5,609 bases of DNA from Acidobacteriaceae bacterium (GTDB lineage Bacteria > Acidobacteriota > Terriglobia > Terriglobales > Acidobacteriaceae), in assembly GCA_030044455.1 (NCBI GenBank), contig JASHVU010000378.1, positions 1-5,609 on the forward strand, given 5' to 3'. Below, piece by piece: positions 1 through 5,609 of the stretch. The notes under the pieces are model-generated. The model had not been told where the DNA came from and searched no databases. It saw nothing but the letters and a program-made list of their open reading frames with translations. Position 1 is the stretch's first letter; each line of letters opens with the position of its first letter. The translations under genes and the position numbers were made by a program.

Positions 1-2
1 AA

Positions 3-308
3 GGGCTATCCCAGGGCGATATCGAAAAGAAAACCGGTTTGCTGCGTTGTTACCTGTCGCGAGTAGAGAACGGCCACACCGTACCTTCGCTCGACACTCT
101 ATCGAAGATCGCTTCGGCGCTCGATCTGCCGATTGCCCAATTCTTTGCCGACGATTCTCTGGGCCGGCAATTCAACACCCAGAAACTATCTGACGACGAA
201 TTGCGCTTTCTGACACAGATAAGGCGCTACTCCAGTAACCTGGACGAAAGCGACCGTAAACTGCTGCTGGCAATGGTGAAAAAATTCGCGGCGACGGCAA
301 CTCGGTAA
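3..308 (+). CDS. XRE-family helix-turn-helix regulator, 5'-truncated by window edge
   Basis: Only the last 101 codons are present; the frame is open to the left edge at base 3, so the real start lies outside the window and the in-frame TTG at 39 is not the start. Visible residues 2-12 (LSQGDIEKKTG) form helix 2 of a Cro/C1-type HTH. The recognition helix follows (LRCYLSRVENG), then the VPSLDTLSKIASALDLPIAQFF segment that closes this domain family. Helix 1 is missing. After the DNA-binding domain comes a short linker and a charged helical tail (LSDDELRFLTQIRRYSSNLDESDRKLLLAM) with no recognisable ligand-binding domain, so it is probably a small one-domain dimeric DNA-binding protein. The YLSRVENGHTVPS type is, as I recall, frequent in Acidobacteria. 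It converges on the rhomboid gene. Target and effector are unknown. Confidence 0.88.
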   Translation, partial: GLSQGDIEKKTGLLRCYLSRVENGHTVPSLDTLSKIASALDLPIAQFFADDSLGRQFNTQKLSDDELRFLTQIRRYSSNLDESDRKLLLAMVKKFAATATR

Positions 309-323
309 GCTGGGACCTGATCT

Positions 324-369
324 CTGATCCGTCGCAGTACAAGCCTGGCTAAGTGAGAGCCGGGATCAG
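324..369. terminator. weak hairpins in the convergent gap
   Basis: Between the two convergent stop codons there are two competing stems. CTGATCC (324-330) is a perfect 7-bp complement of GGATCAG (363-369). CCTGGCT (344-350) pairs with AGCCGGG (358-364) through 7 bp including one G-T wobble, with a 7-nt loop. Neither is followed by a T-run on either strand, so an intrinsic terminator is not proven. Location in a convergent gap is the main reason to suspect a role in ending transcription. The right arm of the outer stem overlaps the rhomboid stop codon. Confidence 0.25.
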
Positions 370-1271
370 TTCTGCGGCGGGAGTTGCACCAGGAAGAACC
401 CGAACAGGACCAGAATGCCCACAATCATGCCCACGGCAACGCGCAGGCGCAGGTTGAAGGACGGCCTGGGCGAGCCGAGGCGCGGAACCATGGGCCAGGC
501 GAACAACAGACCGCAGGCGCAGCCGCCCAGGTGAGCGTAGTTGTCAATGCTCAACCCACTGTGCATGCGATAGGCGCCAACGCTGATTGATATGCCGATA
601 AACAGGTTGATAGCAGCGAAGAAGATAACCGAGCGGCGTAGTTTCTTGAGTTCGAAGGGCGGAACAGGAAGCCGGTTCGACTTGAGTAGGATAATGAGCG
701 CGCCGGCGATGCCGAAGACGGCGCCCGATGCTCCCGCGCCCGCTGGGAACACTCCGGGATCGTGGTATTTCATCCAATCCGCATGGAACCACCACCAGTT
801 GGCGAAGGTCGAAAGCAGGTTGCCTGCCGCGCCAGTGAGGATATAAACCGCGAGCACTCCCCAGGAGCCCATCAGCGGCTCCGCCAGTAATCCCAGGTTC
901 CACAGGCACCACATGTTTGTCGCCAGATGCAAGATGCCCACGTGCAGAAACATGGCGGTTACGATCCGAATCCACTCTCCGTCGATGAGAACGTTGCCCG
1001 CGCTTGAAGCCCCCCAATTCATCAATTGTTGGACGGTTGGGTTAATAGGGCTTACGCCCCGAGCAACCATGGCCAGCCAGATCAAACAGTTGATGGCAAC
1101 CAGAATATGTGTGGCAGGAGCAGCCAGCCAAATCGGTTTGCGGCGCTGTGGTGCGTTCGGCGAAGGGCCATGCACCCTGGCAGGCGCCCTCGGAGGCGCA
1201 TCTTCCCAACCGGAGCCATCACCGACAGAATCTGACTCTGGTGGAAGGTATTCAGGGGAGTTGCTGCCCAT
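366..1271 (-). CDS. rhomboid-family intramembrane serine protease
   Basis: 301 residues, complete. It would cleave transmembrane substrates within the inner membrane; substrates cannot be told from sequence. The catalytic dyad is intact: Ser182 in GASG (180-183) and His247 in AHLGG (246-250). The HxxxN motif that supplies the oxyanion side is present as His115 and Asn119, preceded by the usual GEWIRIVTAMF segment (98-108). Hydrophobic stretches suggest about seven membrane helices (roughly 52-70, 107-128, 136-157, 181-197, 213-231, 246-262, 276-297), i.e. a six-helix core plus one C-terminal helix. Residues 1-48 are hydrophilic and Pro-rich, probably cytoplasmic, with no zinc finger visible. 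The loop between helices 3 and 4 is long (about 159-179) and contains HADWMKYHD. ATG 1269-1271 is the first possible start after an in-frame TAG at 1281-1283; the ribosome site is weak. It is divergent from purH. It is not necessarily a GlpG orthologue, so no symbol is given. Confidence 0.95.
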   Translation of the reverse strand: MGSNSPEYLPPESDSVGDGSGWEDAPPRAPARVHGPSPNAPQRRKPIWLAAPATHILVAINCLIWLAMVARGVSPINPTVQQLMNWGASSAGNVLIDGEWIRIVTAMFLHVGILHLATNMWCLWNLGLLAEPLMGSWGVLAVYILTGAAGNLLSTFANWWWFHADWMKYHDPGVFPAGAGASGAVFGIAGALIILLKSNRLPVPPFELKKLRRSVIFFAAINLFIGISISVGAYRMHSGLSIDNYAHLGGCACGLLFAWPMVPRLGSPRPSFNLRLRVAVGMIVGILVLFGFFLVQLPPQN

Positions 1272-1315
1272 AGTCTCACTCTACTGCATTTACGGTGTGC
1301 GCTGGAGCGACTTTC

Positions 1316-1337
1316 GGTCACCAGAATGGTGGTTACC
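1316..1337. repeat. pair of GGTNACC palindromes in rhomboid/purH promoter region
   Basis: GGTCACC (1316-1322) and GGTTACC (1331-1337) are two copies of the self-complementary heptamer GGTNACC, centre to centre 15 bp. Between them CACCA (1319-1323) and TGGTG (1327-1331) form a 5-bp stem with a 3-nt loop. The pair lies 45-66 bp upstream of the rhomboid start codon, where an operator would be expected, but no factor can be named and chance is possible. Confidence 0.3.
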
Positions 1338-1344
1338 TGGGGAA

Positions 1345-1468
1345 TTCAGCTATCAGCTTTCCGCCAAGCCACAGCTTCGCCGGACTCCGCGGGTGCCAGT
1401 GGTCAAGTGCTTCCACCGCTCTTCGACTTCGCATGGGAAGGCTGAGAGCTGACGGCTGAAACCTGACA
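1345..1468. repeat. degenerate GCTGANN heptad array in two inverted arms
   Basis: Bases 1441-1468 are four consecutive 7-bp units on the plus strand with consensus GCTGANN (the fourth begins with C). On the minus strand, 1345-1358 reads as two more units of the same motif. The two arms form an imperfect inverted repeat: 1345-1362 matches the reverse complement of 1436-1453 at 15 of 18 positions, including a GGAA flank, with a 73-nt centre. Short heptameric tandem repeats are known as dispersed intergenic elements in some bacteria (for example STRR repeats of cyanobacteria). Whether this is a dispersed family here is inference. The element lies between divergent genes and ends 54 bp before the purH start. 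Confidence 0.55.
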
Positions 1469-1470
1469 GC

Positions 1471-1498
1471 TTGCCGCGACTCCCTGCCTTATTCTGAT
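1471..1498 (+). promoter_or_regulatory. possible sigma-70 promoter for purH (weak)
   Basis: TTGCCG (1471-1476) matches 4 of 6 bases of the -35 consensus. TCTGAT (1493-1498) matches 4 of 6 of the -10 with a 16-bp spacer. This would start transcription near 1505, almost at the Shine-Dalgarno sequence, giving a leader of about 18 nt. The match is poor and other spacings with TATTCT (1490-1495) are no better. Given mainly because purH must have a promoter in the divergent region. Confidence 0.2.
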
Positions 1499-1506
1499 TC
1501 TGAGTC

Positions 1507-1525
1507 AAAAAGGAGTCATACATTG
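1507..1525 (+). promoter_or_regulatory. purH ribosome binding site that fixes a TTG start
   Basis: AAAAAGGAG at 1507-1515 is a strong Shine-Dalgarno match. It lies 7 nt before TTG at 1523-1525. No ATG or GTG occurs in frame before the conserved RRALLSV segment, and the nearby ATG at 1557 is in another frame. The site therefore supports TTG as the true initiation codon. Confidence 0.8.
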
Positions 1526-3115
1526 CATTCAGAGCATTCAGAAGGTGGCAAAAGACATGTTCGGCGTGCGCTTTTGAGCGTAACTGACAAGGCCGGGCTG
1601 GTGGAGTTTGCCGAGGTGCTGGCGAGCCTCAAGGTGGAGCTGATTTCAACCGGCGGAACGGCCAAGGCACTTCGTGCCGCTGGACTTTTGGTCAAAGACA
1701 TCAGCGAGTTAACAGGCTTCCCCGAGATGCTTGACGGCCGCGTGAAGACGCTGCACCCGCGCGTGCACGGAGGACTCTTGTACATCCGAGGCAACAAGGA
1801 GCATGAAGCTGCGGTAGCCGAGCACGGCATTGAGCCCATCGACATGGTGGTGGTAAACCTCTACGCCTTTGAGAAGACCGCGGCCACTCCCGAGGTGAGT
1901 TTTGGCCATCTGATTGAGAACATCGACATCGGCGGCCCGTCGATGGTGCGCTCGGCGGCCAAAAACTTTGAAGATGTGGCGATTGTGACCCGCGTTTCCG
2001 ATTACCCGTCGGTTGTTGAGGAATTGAAGGTGAACGGCGGTGCGCTCACGCGCGACACGCGTTGGAAGCTGGCGAAACAGGCTTTTGCGACTACGGCAGC
2101 CTACGACGCTGCAATTGCCGGCACGCTCGAACAGATTGAAGGCACTCCCGCGCCTGAAGAGGCAGCGGCTATCGACTCCGCGGCCTTCCCCGAAACGCTG
2201 CGCATCATTATGCCGCGGGCGCAGTCGTTGCGCTACGGAGAAAACCCGCATCAGAGAGCGGCGCTTTATCGTGACGGCACAGGACTGGGTATCGCCGGCT
2301 CTTTGCAATGGCAAGGGAAAGAACTGAGCTTCAACAATCTCGTCGATCTCGACGCCTGCTGGGAACTGGCGCAGGAGTTCGATGAGCCGGCCGCCATCAT
2401 CGTCAAGCACACCAATCCTTGCGGTGCGGCAACCGGCGTAACCGTGCTTGAGGCCTACAAGAAGGCTCTTGAATGCGACCCTATTTCAGCATTCGGCGGT
2501 GTCATCGGAATCAATCGCGAGGTAGATGGGGCCGCGGCCGATGAGATTGCCAAATTGTTTGTTGAGGCCATCGCCGCGCCAGCTTTCACGGCCGAGGCAC
2601 GGGAGCGTTTTGCGGCGAAAAGGAACTTGCGGCTGGTGGAAGTGAAGTCCGCACCGCCGAAGCCGGTCGTCAAGCATGTGTCGGGAGGATTGCTGCTGCA
2701 GGATGCCGATACGGGCCGGGTCGTGGAGGGCGAGCTCGACGTGGTGACGTGGCGGCCGCCCACAGCCGAAGAGCTGCGCAGCCTGCTGTTTGCCTGGCGT
2801 GTCTGCAAGCACGTAAAGTCGAATGCTATTGTTTACGCGCGCAATGGACAGACCCTGGGCATGGGGGCCGGACAAATGAGCAGGGTGGATGCGGCAAAGT
2901 TCGGCGCCCAGAAGGCAGTGCTTCCGCTGCAGGGCTGCGTGGCGGCATCCGATGCGTTCTTTCCGTTTCCCGATGGGTTAGAGGCGGTGGCTGCGGCCGG
3001 TGCGACGGCGGTGATTCAGCCGGGTGGCTCGGTGAAGGACCAGGATGTGATTGTGGCGGCCGACAAACTGGGAATCGCGATGGTATTTACAGGGATTCGG
3101 CATTTCAGGCACTGA
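1523..3115 (+). CDS. purH: bifunctional AICAR transformylase / IMP cyclohydrolase
   Basis: 530 residues, matching the usual PurH length. The C-terminal domain transfers a formyl group from 10-formyltetrahydrofolate to AICAR, and the N-terminal domain then closes the ring to IMP, the last two steps of de novo purine synthesis in the cytoplasm. The N-terminal cyclohydrolase (MGS-like) domain spans about 13-160 with STGGT (42-46), [14 protein letters not shown] (71-84), NLY (112-114) and [16 protein letters not shown] (133-148). The transformylase domain has RYGENPHQ (237-244), the catalytic Lys295-His296 in [15 protein letters not shown] (319-326), KSNA (432-435), GMGAGQMSR (446-454) and the typical C-terminus GIRHFRH (524-530). 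No key residue is missing. It starts at TTG, which adds about 12 residues before the conserved core, including a doubled His-Ser-Glu. It is followed by a 238-nt gap, so it is probably monocistronic. Confidence 0.97.
   Translation: MHSEHSEGGKRHVRRALLSVTDKAGLVEFAEVLASLKVELISTGGTAKALRAAGLLVKDISELTGFPEMLDGRVKTLHPRVHGGLLYIRGNKEHEAAVAEHGIEPIDMVVVNLYAFEKTAATPEVSFGHLIENIDIGGPSMVRSAAKNFEDVAIVTRVSDYPSVVEELKVNGGALTRDTRWKLAKQAFATTAAYDAAIAGTLEQIEGTPAPEEAAAIDSAAFPETLRIIMPRAQSLRYGENPHQRAALYRDGTGLGIAGSLQWQGKELSFNNLVDLDACWELAQEFDEPAAIIVKHTNPCGAATGVTVLEAYKKALECDPISAFGGVIGINREVDGAAADEIAKLFVEAIAAPAFTAEARERFAAKRNLRLVEVKSAPPKPVVKHVSGGLLLQDADTGRVVEGELDVVTWRPPTAEELRSLLFAWRVCKHVKSNAIVYARNGQTLGMGAGQMSRVDAAKFGAQKAVLPLQGCVAASDAFFPFPDGLEAVAAAGATAVIQPGGSVKDQDVIVAADKLGIAMVFTGIRHFRH
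1525..1542 (+). repeat. perfect 9-bp tandem duplication at purH N-terminus
   Basis: GCATTCAGA occurs twice back to back (1525-1533 and 1534-1542). It is in frame and encodes the doubled HSE at residues 2-7 of PurH, ahead of the conserved core. It may be a slippage product tolerated in a non-conserved tail. Confidence 0.7.
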
Positions 3116-3217
3116 TTTGAGGCGAAGACGAATACATAAGGCGACCCGGCGCATCAAACCGACCGTAGAGGTCAAAAATACCGAAGCGATCAGCGAATTT
3201 CAGCGTTCGAGTTACGC

Positions 3218-3237
3218 ACGCGCGACAAATGGCGCGT
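3218..3237. repeat. 6-bp inverted repeat overlapping a candidate -10
   Basis: ACGCGC (3218-3223) and GCGCGT (3232-3237) are perfect complements around an 8-nt loop. The right arm touches the first base of the TAAAAT box at 3237-3242. As RNA it could be a small hairpin behind purH; as DNA it could be an operator. Arms are short and GC-rich, so chance is possible. Confidence 0.3.
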
Positions 3238-3242
3238 AAAAT
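3237..3242 (+). promoter_or_regulatory. possible -10 box for the TPR gene
   Basis: TAAAAT matches 5 of 6 bases of TATAAT. No good -35 is found at 16-18 bp; the best is TACGCA (3213-3218), with 3 of 6 matches. If used, transcription would begin near 3249, giving a leader of about 105 nt that starts just before the GC-rich hairpin at 3254. Confidence 0.25.
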
Positions 3243-3253
3243 CGTCTTTAACA

Positions 3254-3294
3254 GCAGGCGGCTCTGGGATAGTTGGCCGCCTGCGTAGCTTTTT
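3254..3294 (+). terminator. GC-rich hairpin with T-run, likely intrinsic terminator of purH
   Basis: GCAGGCGGC (3254-3262) pairs perfectly over 9 bp with GCCGCCTGC (3276-3284) around a 13-nt loop. A TTTTT run follows at 3290-3294 after a 5-nt gap. It sits 138 nt behind the purH stop. The gap between stem and T-run is longer than ideal, so efficiency is uncertain. Its position within the upstream-extended TPR reading frame is one reason to reject the TTG 3273 start. It could instead belong to a leader of the TPR gene. Confidence 0.6.
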
Positions 3295-3335
3295 GGCTCC
3301 GCGAGGATATTTGCGCACCATTCGCGGAGCAAAAA
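3290..3335. repeat. second long hairpin before the TPR gene, reusing the T-run
   Basis: GCTCCGCGA (3296-3304) is perfectly complementary to TCGCGGAGC (3322-3330) with a 17-nt loop. With one bulged G (3295) the stem continues through TTTTT (3290-3294) against AAAAA (3331-3335), for 14 bp in all. T's precede and A's follow the stem on both strands, so it is not itself an intrinsic terminator in either direction. It ends 18 nt before the ATG at 3354 and would be part of the TPR mRNA leader if transcription starts upstream. Confidence 0.6.
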
Positions 3336-3353
3336 CAGCACGGAATCCCCTGC

Positions 3354-5561
3354 ATGATGACACTTAAACTGCGTCTCTCGTCTTTCCGGCTTGCCCTTGC
3401 CGCCACCCTCGCCGTGCTGCCTGTTGGGCTCGCACATGCCCAGAACGCTCCAGCAACGCAAGAGCCCCCGCTTCAACCGCTCGAGAAGCCAACCCAGACG
3501 GTGCAGAAGCCAACCCAGGTTGCGATGGCCGATACCAAGCCGTCGACGACGTCGACGCCCGCGCCTGAGCCGAACCGAGCCCAGGCCTACTATCACGTTG
3601 CGCTGGCGGCCACATACGAGGACGATGCCCTCTCTGAGGGACGGCCCGACGACATCACGCGCGCCATTGAAGAGTACAAGCTGGCGCTCGACGCCGATCC
3701 CGAGTCGCCGGAGCTGATGAACGCGCTGGCCGATCTGTATTTCCGCACGCCGGGTCATGAACACGATGCGGAAGTTACCGAGCGCACGCTGCTTAAAACG
3801 TCACCCGACGACATCAATGCCCACAAGATGCTGGGCCGAATCTATCTGCGCCAGCTCGGCGAAAACGAGAACGGCGTTTCTTCCTCGTCGCCCTCGGGCA
3901 ATGTACTCGACCAGGCAATTGCCGAGTTTGAGAAAATCGTGTCGCTGCAGCCGCGCAGCGTTGAAGACCGCATGGTGCTTGGCCAGCTTTATACCGTCAA
4001 GCATGACCAGCCGAAGGCTGAGGAACAGTTCAAAATCGCGCGGTCGATCGAGCCGGATTCAGAAGACGTGGTGCTCAACCTGGCCCGGCTCTATGCCGAG
4101 AGCGGCGACGTTCAGCACGCCATCTCGGTGATCGAGGCGGTTCCGGAAAACGACCGCACTCCCAAAATGGAGTTCACGCTGGGCGCAGCCTATGCGCAGT
4201 TGAAGAAACCCAAAGACGCGATTGCTGCGTATCAGCGCGCGGAAGATCTGGAGCCGGACGATCTGCGCACCGTCGACGCCCTGGCGGAAGCGCTCTTCAA
4301 CGACGACCAGTACGATGAGGCTCTGAAGCAGTACCAGCAGCTGGCCGCGGCCGACCCCGAAAACCCTGAGGCGCTGGTGCACATCTCTGAGATTCAACGC
4401 CATCAGGGGAAGTATGAGGATGCACTGGCCACCATTCAGAAGGCGCTGAAGATCGACTCGACCAGCCTTGAGGCGGGCTATAACGAAGGTCTGCTGTACG
4501 ACGTGTTGGGTCGATTTGGAGACGCCGAGCAGGCTTACCTGAGCATGCTTGATCAATCGTCGGTCTCACCAGCCAAGGGCGGCGCGTCCACCGACGAAGA
4601 GAAAAACAATCGCAGCATTTTTCTTGAGCGTCTGGCCGGAGTCTATCTCGAAGAGAACAAGACCGAACCGGCGCTGGCTACCTACCAGAAGATGATCGAC
4701 CTGGGTGGCGACAGCGCAGTGCGCGGCTACCAGGGGCAAGTGGACACGTGGCGCGCGGCGCACAACGTTGAAAAGGCCGTGGAGATATCGCAAAAGGCGG
4801 TTGCCGCGAACCCGAAAAACAGGGACATTAAGCTAATGCTGGCGCAACAAGTAGCCGATCAGGGGAAGCCGGACGATGCGATCAAAATGGCCACTGGGTT
4901 GCTGAATAACACGGCTGAAGACCGCACCGTGTATTTCGCCATCGGCCAGATCGACGTACGCGCACGCCGCTGGAAGGACGCCGAAGAGGCATTCGCCAAG
5001 GCTGATCCGCTGTGCACAAAGAAGGAGGATCGCACCTATCTTCTCTTTCTGCGCGGCGAGCTGGCTGACCGTCAGAAGAAGATGGATCAGGCCGAAGGTT
5101 TCTTCCGTCAGGCGCTGGAGCAGGATCCTAACAACGCAATGACGCTCAACTATTTGGGCTACATGCTGGCCGACAAGGGCGTGCGCCTGCCCGAGGCGCT
5201 GACCGATATCAAGAAAGCGGTCGACATTGAGCCGATCAACGGCGCCTACCTCGATTCTCTGGGCTGGGTTTACTTCAAGCTGGGCCAATACGAGCTGGCC
5301 GAGGACAATCTGCGCCAGGCAGTCGAACGAGACCAGACCGATCCCACCGTGCACATGCACCTGGGCGACCTGTATGAGAAGACCGGGCGCATCCGGTTGG
5401 CAGCGGCGCAATGGGAACTTTCTCTGGACGGGTTTGCCAAGTCATTGCCGGCCGACTACGAGGCCAGCGACGTGACCAAAGTCCAGAAGAAGCTTGAGAG
5501 CGCGCGGGTCCGCATGGCAAAGGAAGACCAGGCGATCGAGCCCCAGGCCAAGCCGGAGTAA
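3354..5561 (+). CDS. secreted tetratricopeptide-repeat protein, LbcA-like C-terminal repeats
   Basis: 735 residues from ATG 3354 (ATG 3357 is equally possible). The frame is open back to TTG 3273, but those 27 codons cross the terminator hairpin and lack protein character, whereas ATG 3354 opens directly on a signal peptide: basic KLR start, hydrophobic core, and a likely signal peptidase I site AHA|Q after residue 29. No lipobox cysteine is present, so a soluble periplasmic protein is expected. Residues 31-74 are Pro/Thr/Gln-rich with a doubled KPTQ. About 75-693 is an array of roughly 15-17 TPR units, clearest at 203-401 and 524-693, interrupted by a Ser-rich insert (about 169-183) and a hydrophilic insert (about 400-421). 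The pair LNYLGYMLAD (597-606) and LDSLGWVYFKLG (633-644) is typical of a conserved envelope TPR family often next to ispE and including Pseudomonas LbcA (recalled, not searched). A charged helix closes the protein. It probably acts as a binding scaffold; the partner is unknown. The Shine-Dalgarno is weak (CGGAA, 3341-3345). Confidence 0.9.
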   Translation: MMTLKLRLSSFRLALAATLAVLPVGLAHAQNAPATQEPPLQPLEKPTQTVQKPTQVAMADTKPSTTSTPAPEPNRAQAYYHVALAATYEDDALSEGRPDDITRAIEEYKLALDADPESPELMNALADLYFRTPGHEHDAEVTERTLLKTSPDDINAHKMLGRIYLRQLGENENGVSSSSPSGNVLDQAIAEFEKIVSLQPRSVEDRMVLGQLYTVKHDQPKAEEQFKIARSIEPDSEDVVLNLARLYAESGDVQHAISVIEAVPENDRTPKMEFTLGAAYAQLKKPKDAIAAYQRAEDLEPDDLRTVDALAEALFNDDQYDEALKQYQQLAAADPENPEALVHISEIQRHQGKYEDALATIQKALKIDSTSLEAGYNEGLLYDVLGRFGDAEQAYLSMLDQSSVSPAKGGASTDEEKNNRSIFLERLAGVYLEENKTEPALATYQKMIDLGGDSAVRGYQGQVDTWRAAHNVEKAVEISQKAVAANPKNRDIKLMLAQQVADQGKPDDAIKMATGLLNNTAEDRTVYFAIGQIDVRARRWKDAEEAFAKADPLCTKKEDRTYLLFLRGELADRQKKMDQAEGFFRQALEQDPNNAMTLNYLGYMLADKGVRLPEALTDIKKAVDIEPINGAYLDSLGWVYFKLGQYELAEDNLRQAVERDQTDPTVHMHLGDLYEKTGRIRLAAAQWELSLDGFAKSLPADYEASDVTKVQKKLESARVRMAKEDQAIEPQAKPE
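3484..3518 (+). repeat. 14-bp direct repeat in the Pro-rich linker of the TPR gene
   Basis: AGAAGCCAACCCAG occurs at 3484-3497 and again at 3505-3518, a 21-bp period in frame that encodes the two KPTQ units. The near-identical DNA indicates a recent internal duplication in a disordered linker. Confidence 0.6.
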
Positions 5562-5609
5562 TTCCACAGCGGTTAAGTTGCGAAAGCGCGGCGGCCAATC
5601 CAATGGATT

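Noticed and set aside
39..41. TTG at 39 as start of the XRE regulator
   Set aside because: It falls inside the HTH domain; conserved residues LSQGDIEKKTG lie in frame upstream, so the gene continues past the window edge.
913..1452. 179-codon plus-strand open frame over the rhomboid 5' end
   Set aside because: Antisense shadow of the rhomboid gene; no recognisable protein features and the encoded product has no family character.
1709..2410. 233-codon minus-strand open frame inside purH
   Set aside because: Antisense shadow in GC-rich coding sequence; purH is unambiguous on the other strand.
3161..3173. GACC/GGTC hairpin as purH terminator
   Set aside because: Stem of only 4 bp followed by A's, not T's.
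3273..3353. 27-residue N-terminal extension of the TPR protein from TTG 3273
   Set aside because: It overlaps the terminator hairpin, has no Shine-Dalgarno sequence, and would bury the signal peptide that begins at ATG 3354.
3105..3764. 219-codon minus-strand open frame across the purH/TPR gap
   Set aside because: Arg/Gly-rich low-complexity translation overlapping the TPR signal peptide and linker region; no domain or ribosome site seen.
5603..5609. ATG near the right edge as the start of a following gene (possibly ispE by neighbourhood)
   Set aside because: Only two codons are visible and no Shine-Dalgarno sequence precedes it; the identity of the next gene cannot be read here.

Overview
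The window holds four protein-coding genes: a 5'-truncated XRE-type regulator (+), a complete rhomboid protease (-), a complete purH (+) and a complete large secreted TPR protein (+). There is no mobile element, CRISPR array, tRNA or rRNA that I can support. The sequence is GC-rich with tightly packed genes. The regulator's sequence style (an LSQGDIE...LRCYLSRVENG helix-turn-helix), a non-lipidated signal peptide on the TPR protein, and a TTG-initiated purH fit an acidobacterium (Terriglobia-like soil bacterium). That assignment comes from recalled family resemblance, not from a search.

Layout. Bases 3-308 encode the C-terminal 101 residues of the regulator. It runs convergently into the rhomboid gene (366-1271, minus), with a 57-nt gap containing only weak hairpins. 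Rhomboid and purH are divergent, and the 251-nt region between their start codons carries a degenerate 7-bp repeat array in two opposed arms plus a pair of GGTNACC palindromes. purH (1523-3115) starts at TTG behind a clear AAAAAGGAG Shine-Dalgarno sequence. A 238-nt gap follows, with a strong GC-rich hairpin plus T-run, a second long hairpin that reuses the T-run as part of its stem, and a possible promoter. The TPR gene starts at ATG 3354 (a longer reading frame from TTG 3273 is not credible) and ends at 5561. The last 48 nt contain nothing I can call.

How the genes relate. PurH performs the last two steps of de novo IMP synthesis in the cytoplasm. The rhomboid is an inner-membrane serine protease, and the TPR protein is predicted to be exported to the periplasm, so two of the four genes concern the cell envelope. 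The order and orientations (convergent, divergent, then a gene behind a terminator) argue for separate transcription units rather than one operon. The most interesting unexplained parts are the structured leader before the TPR gene and the heptad repeats between rhomboid and purH. I see no clear evidence of a wholly new multi-gene system.
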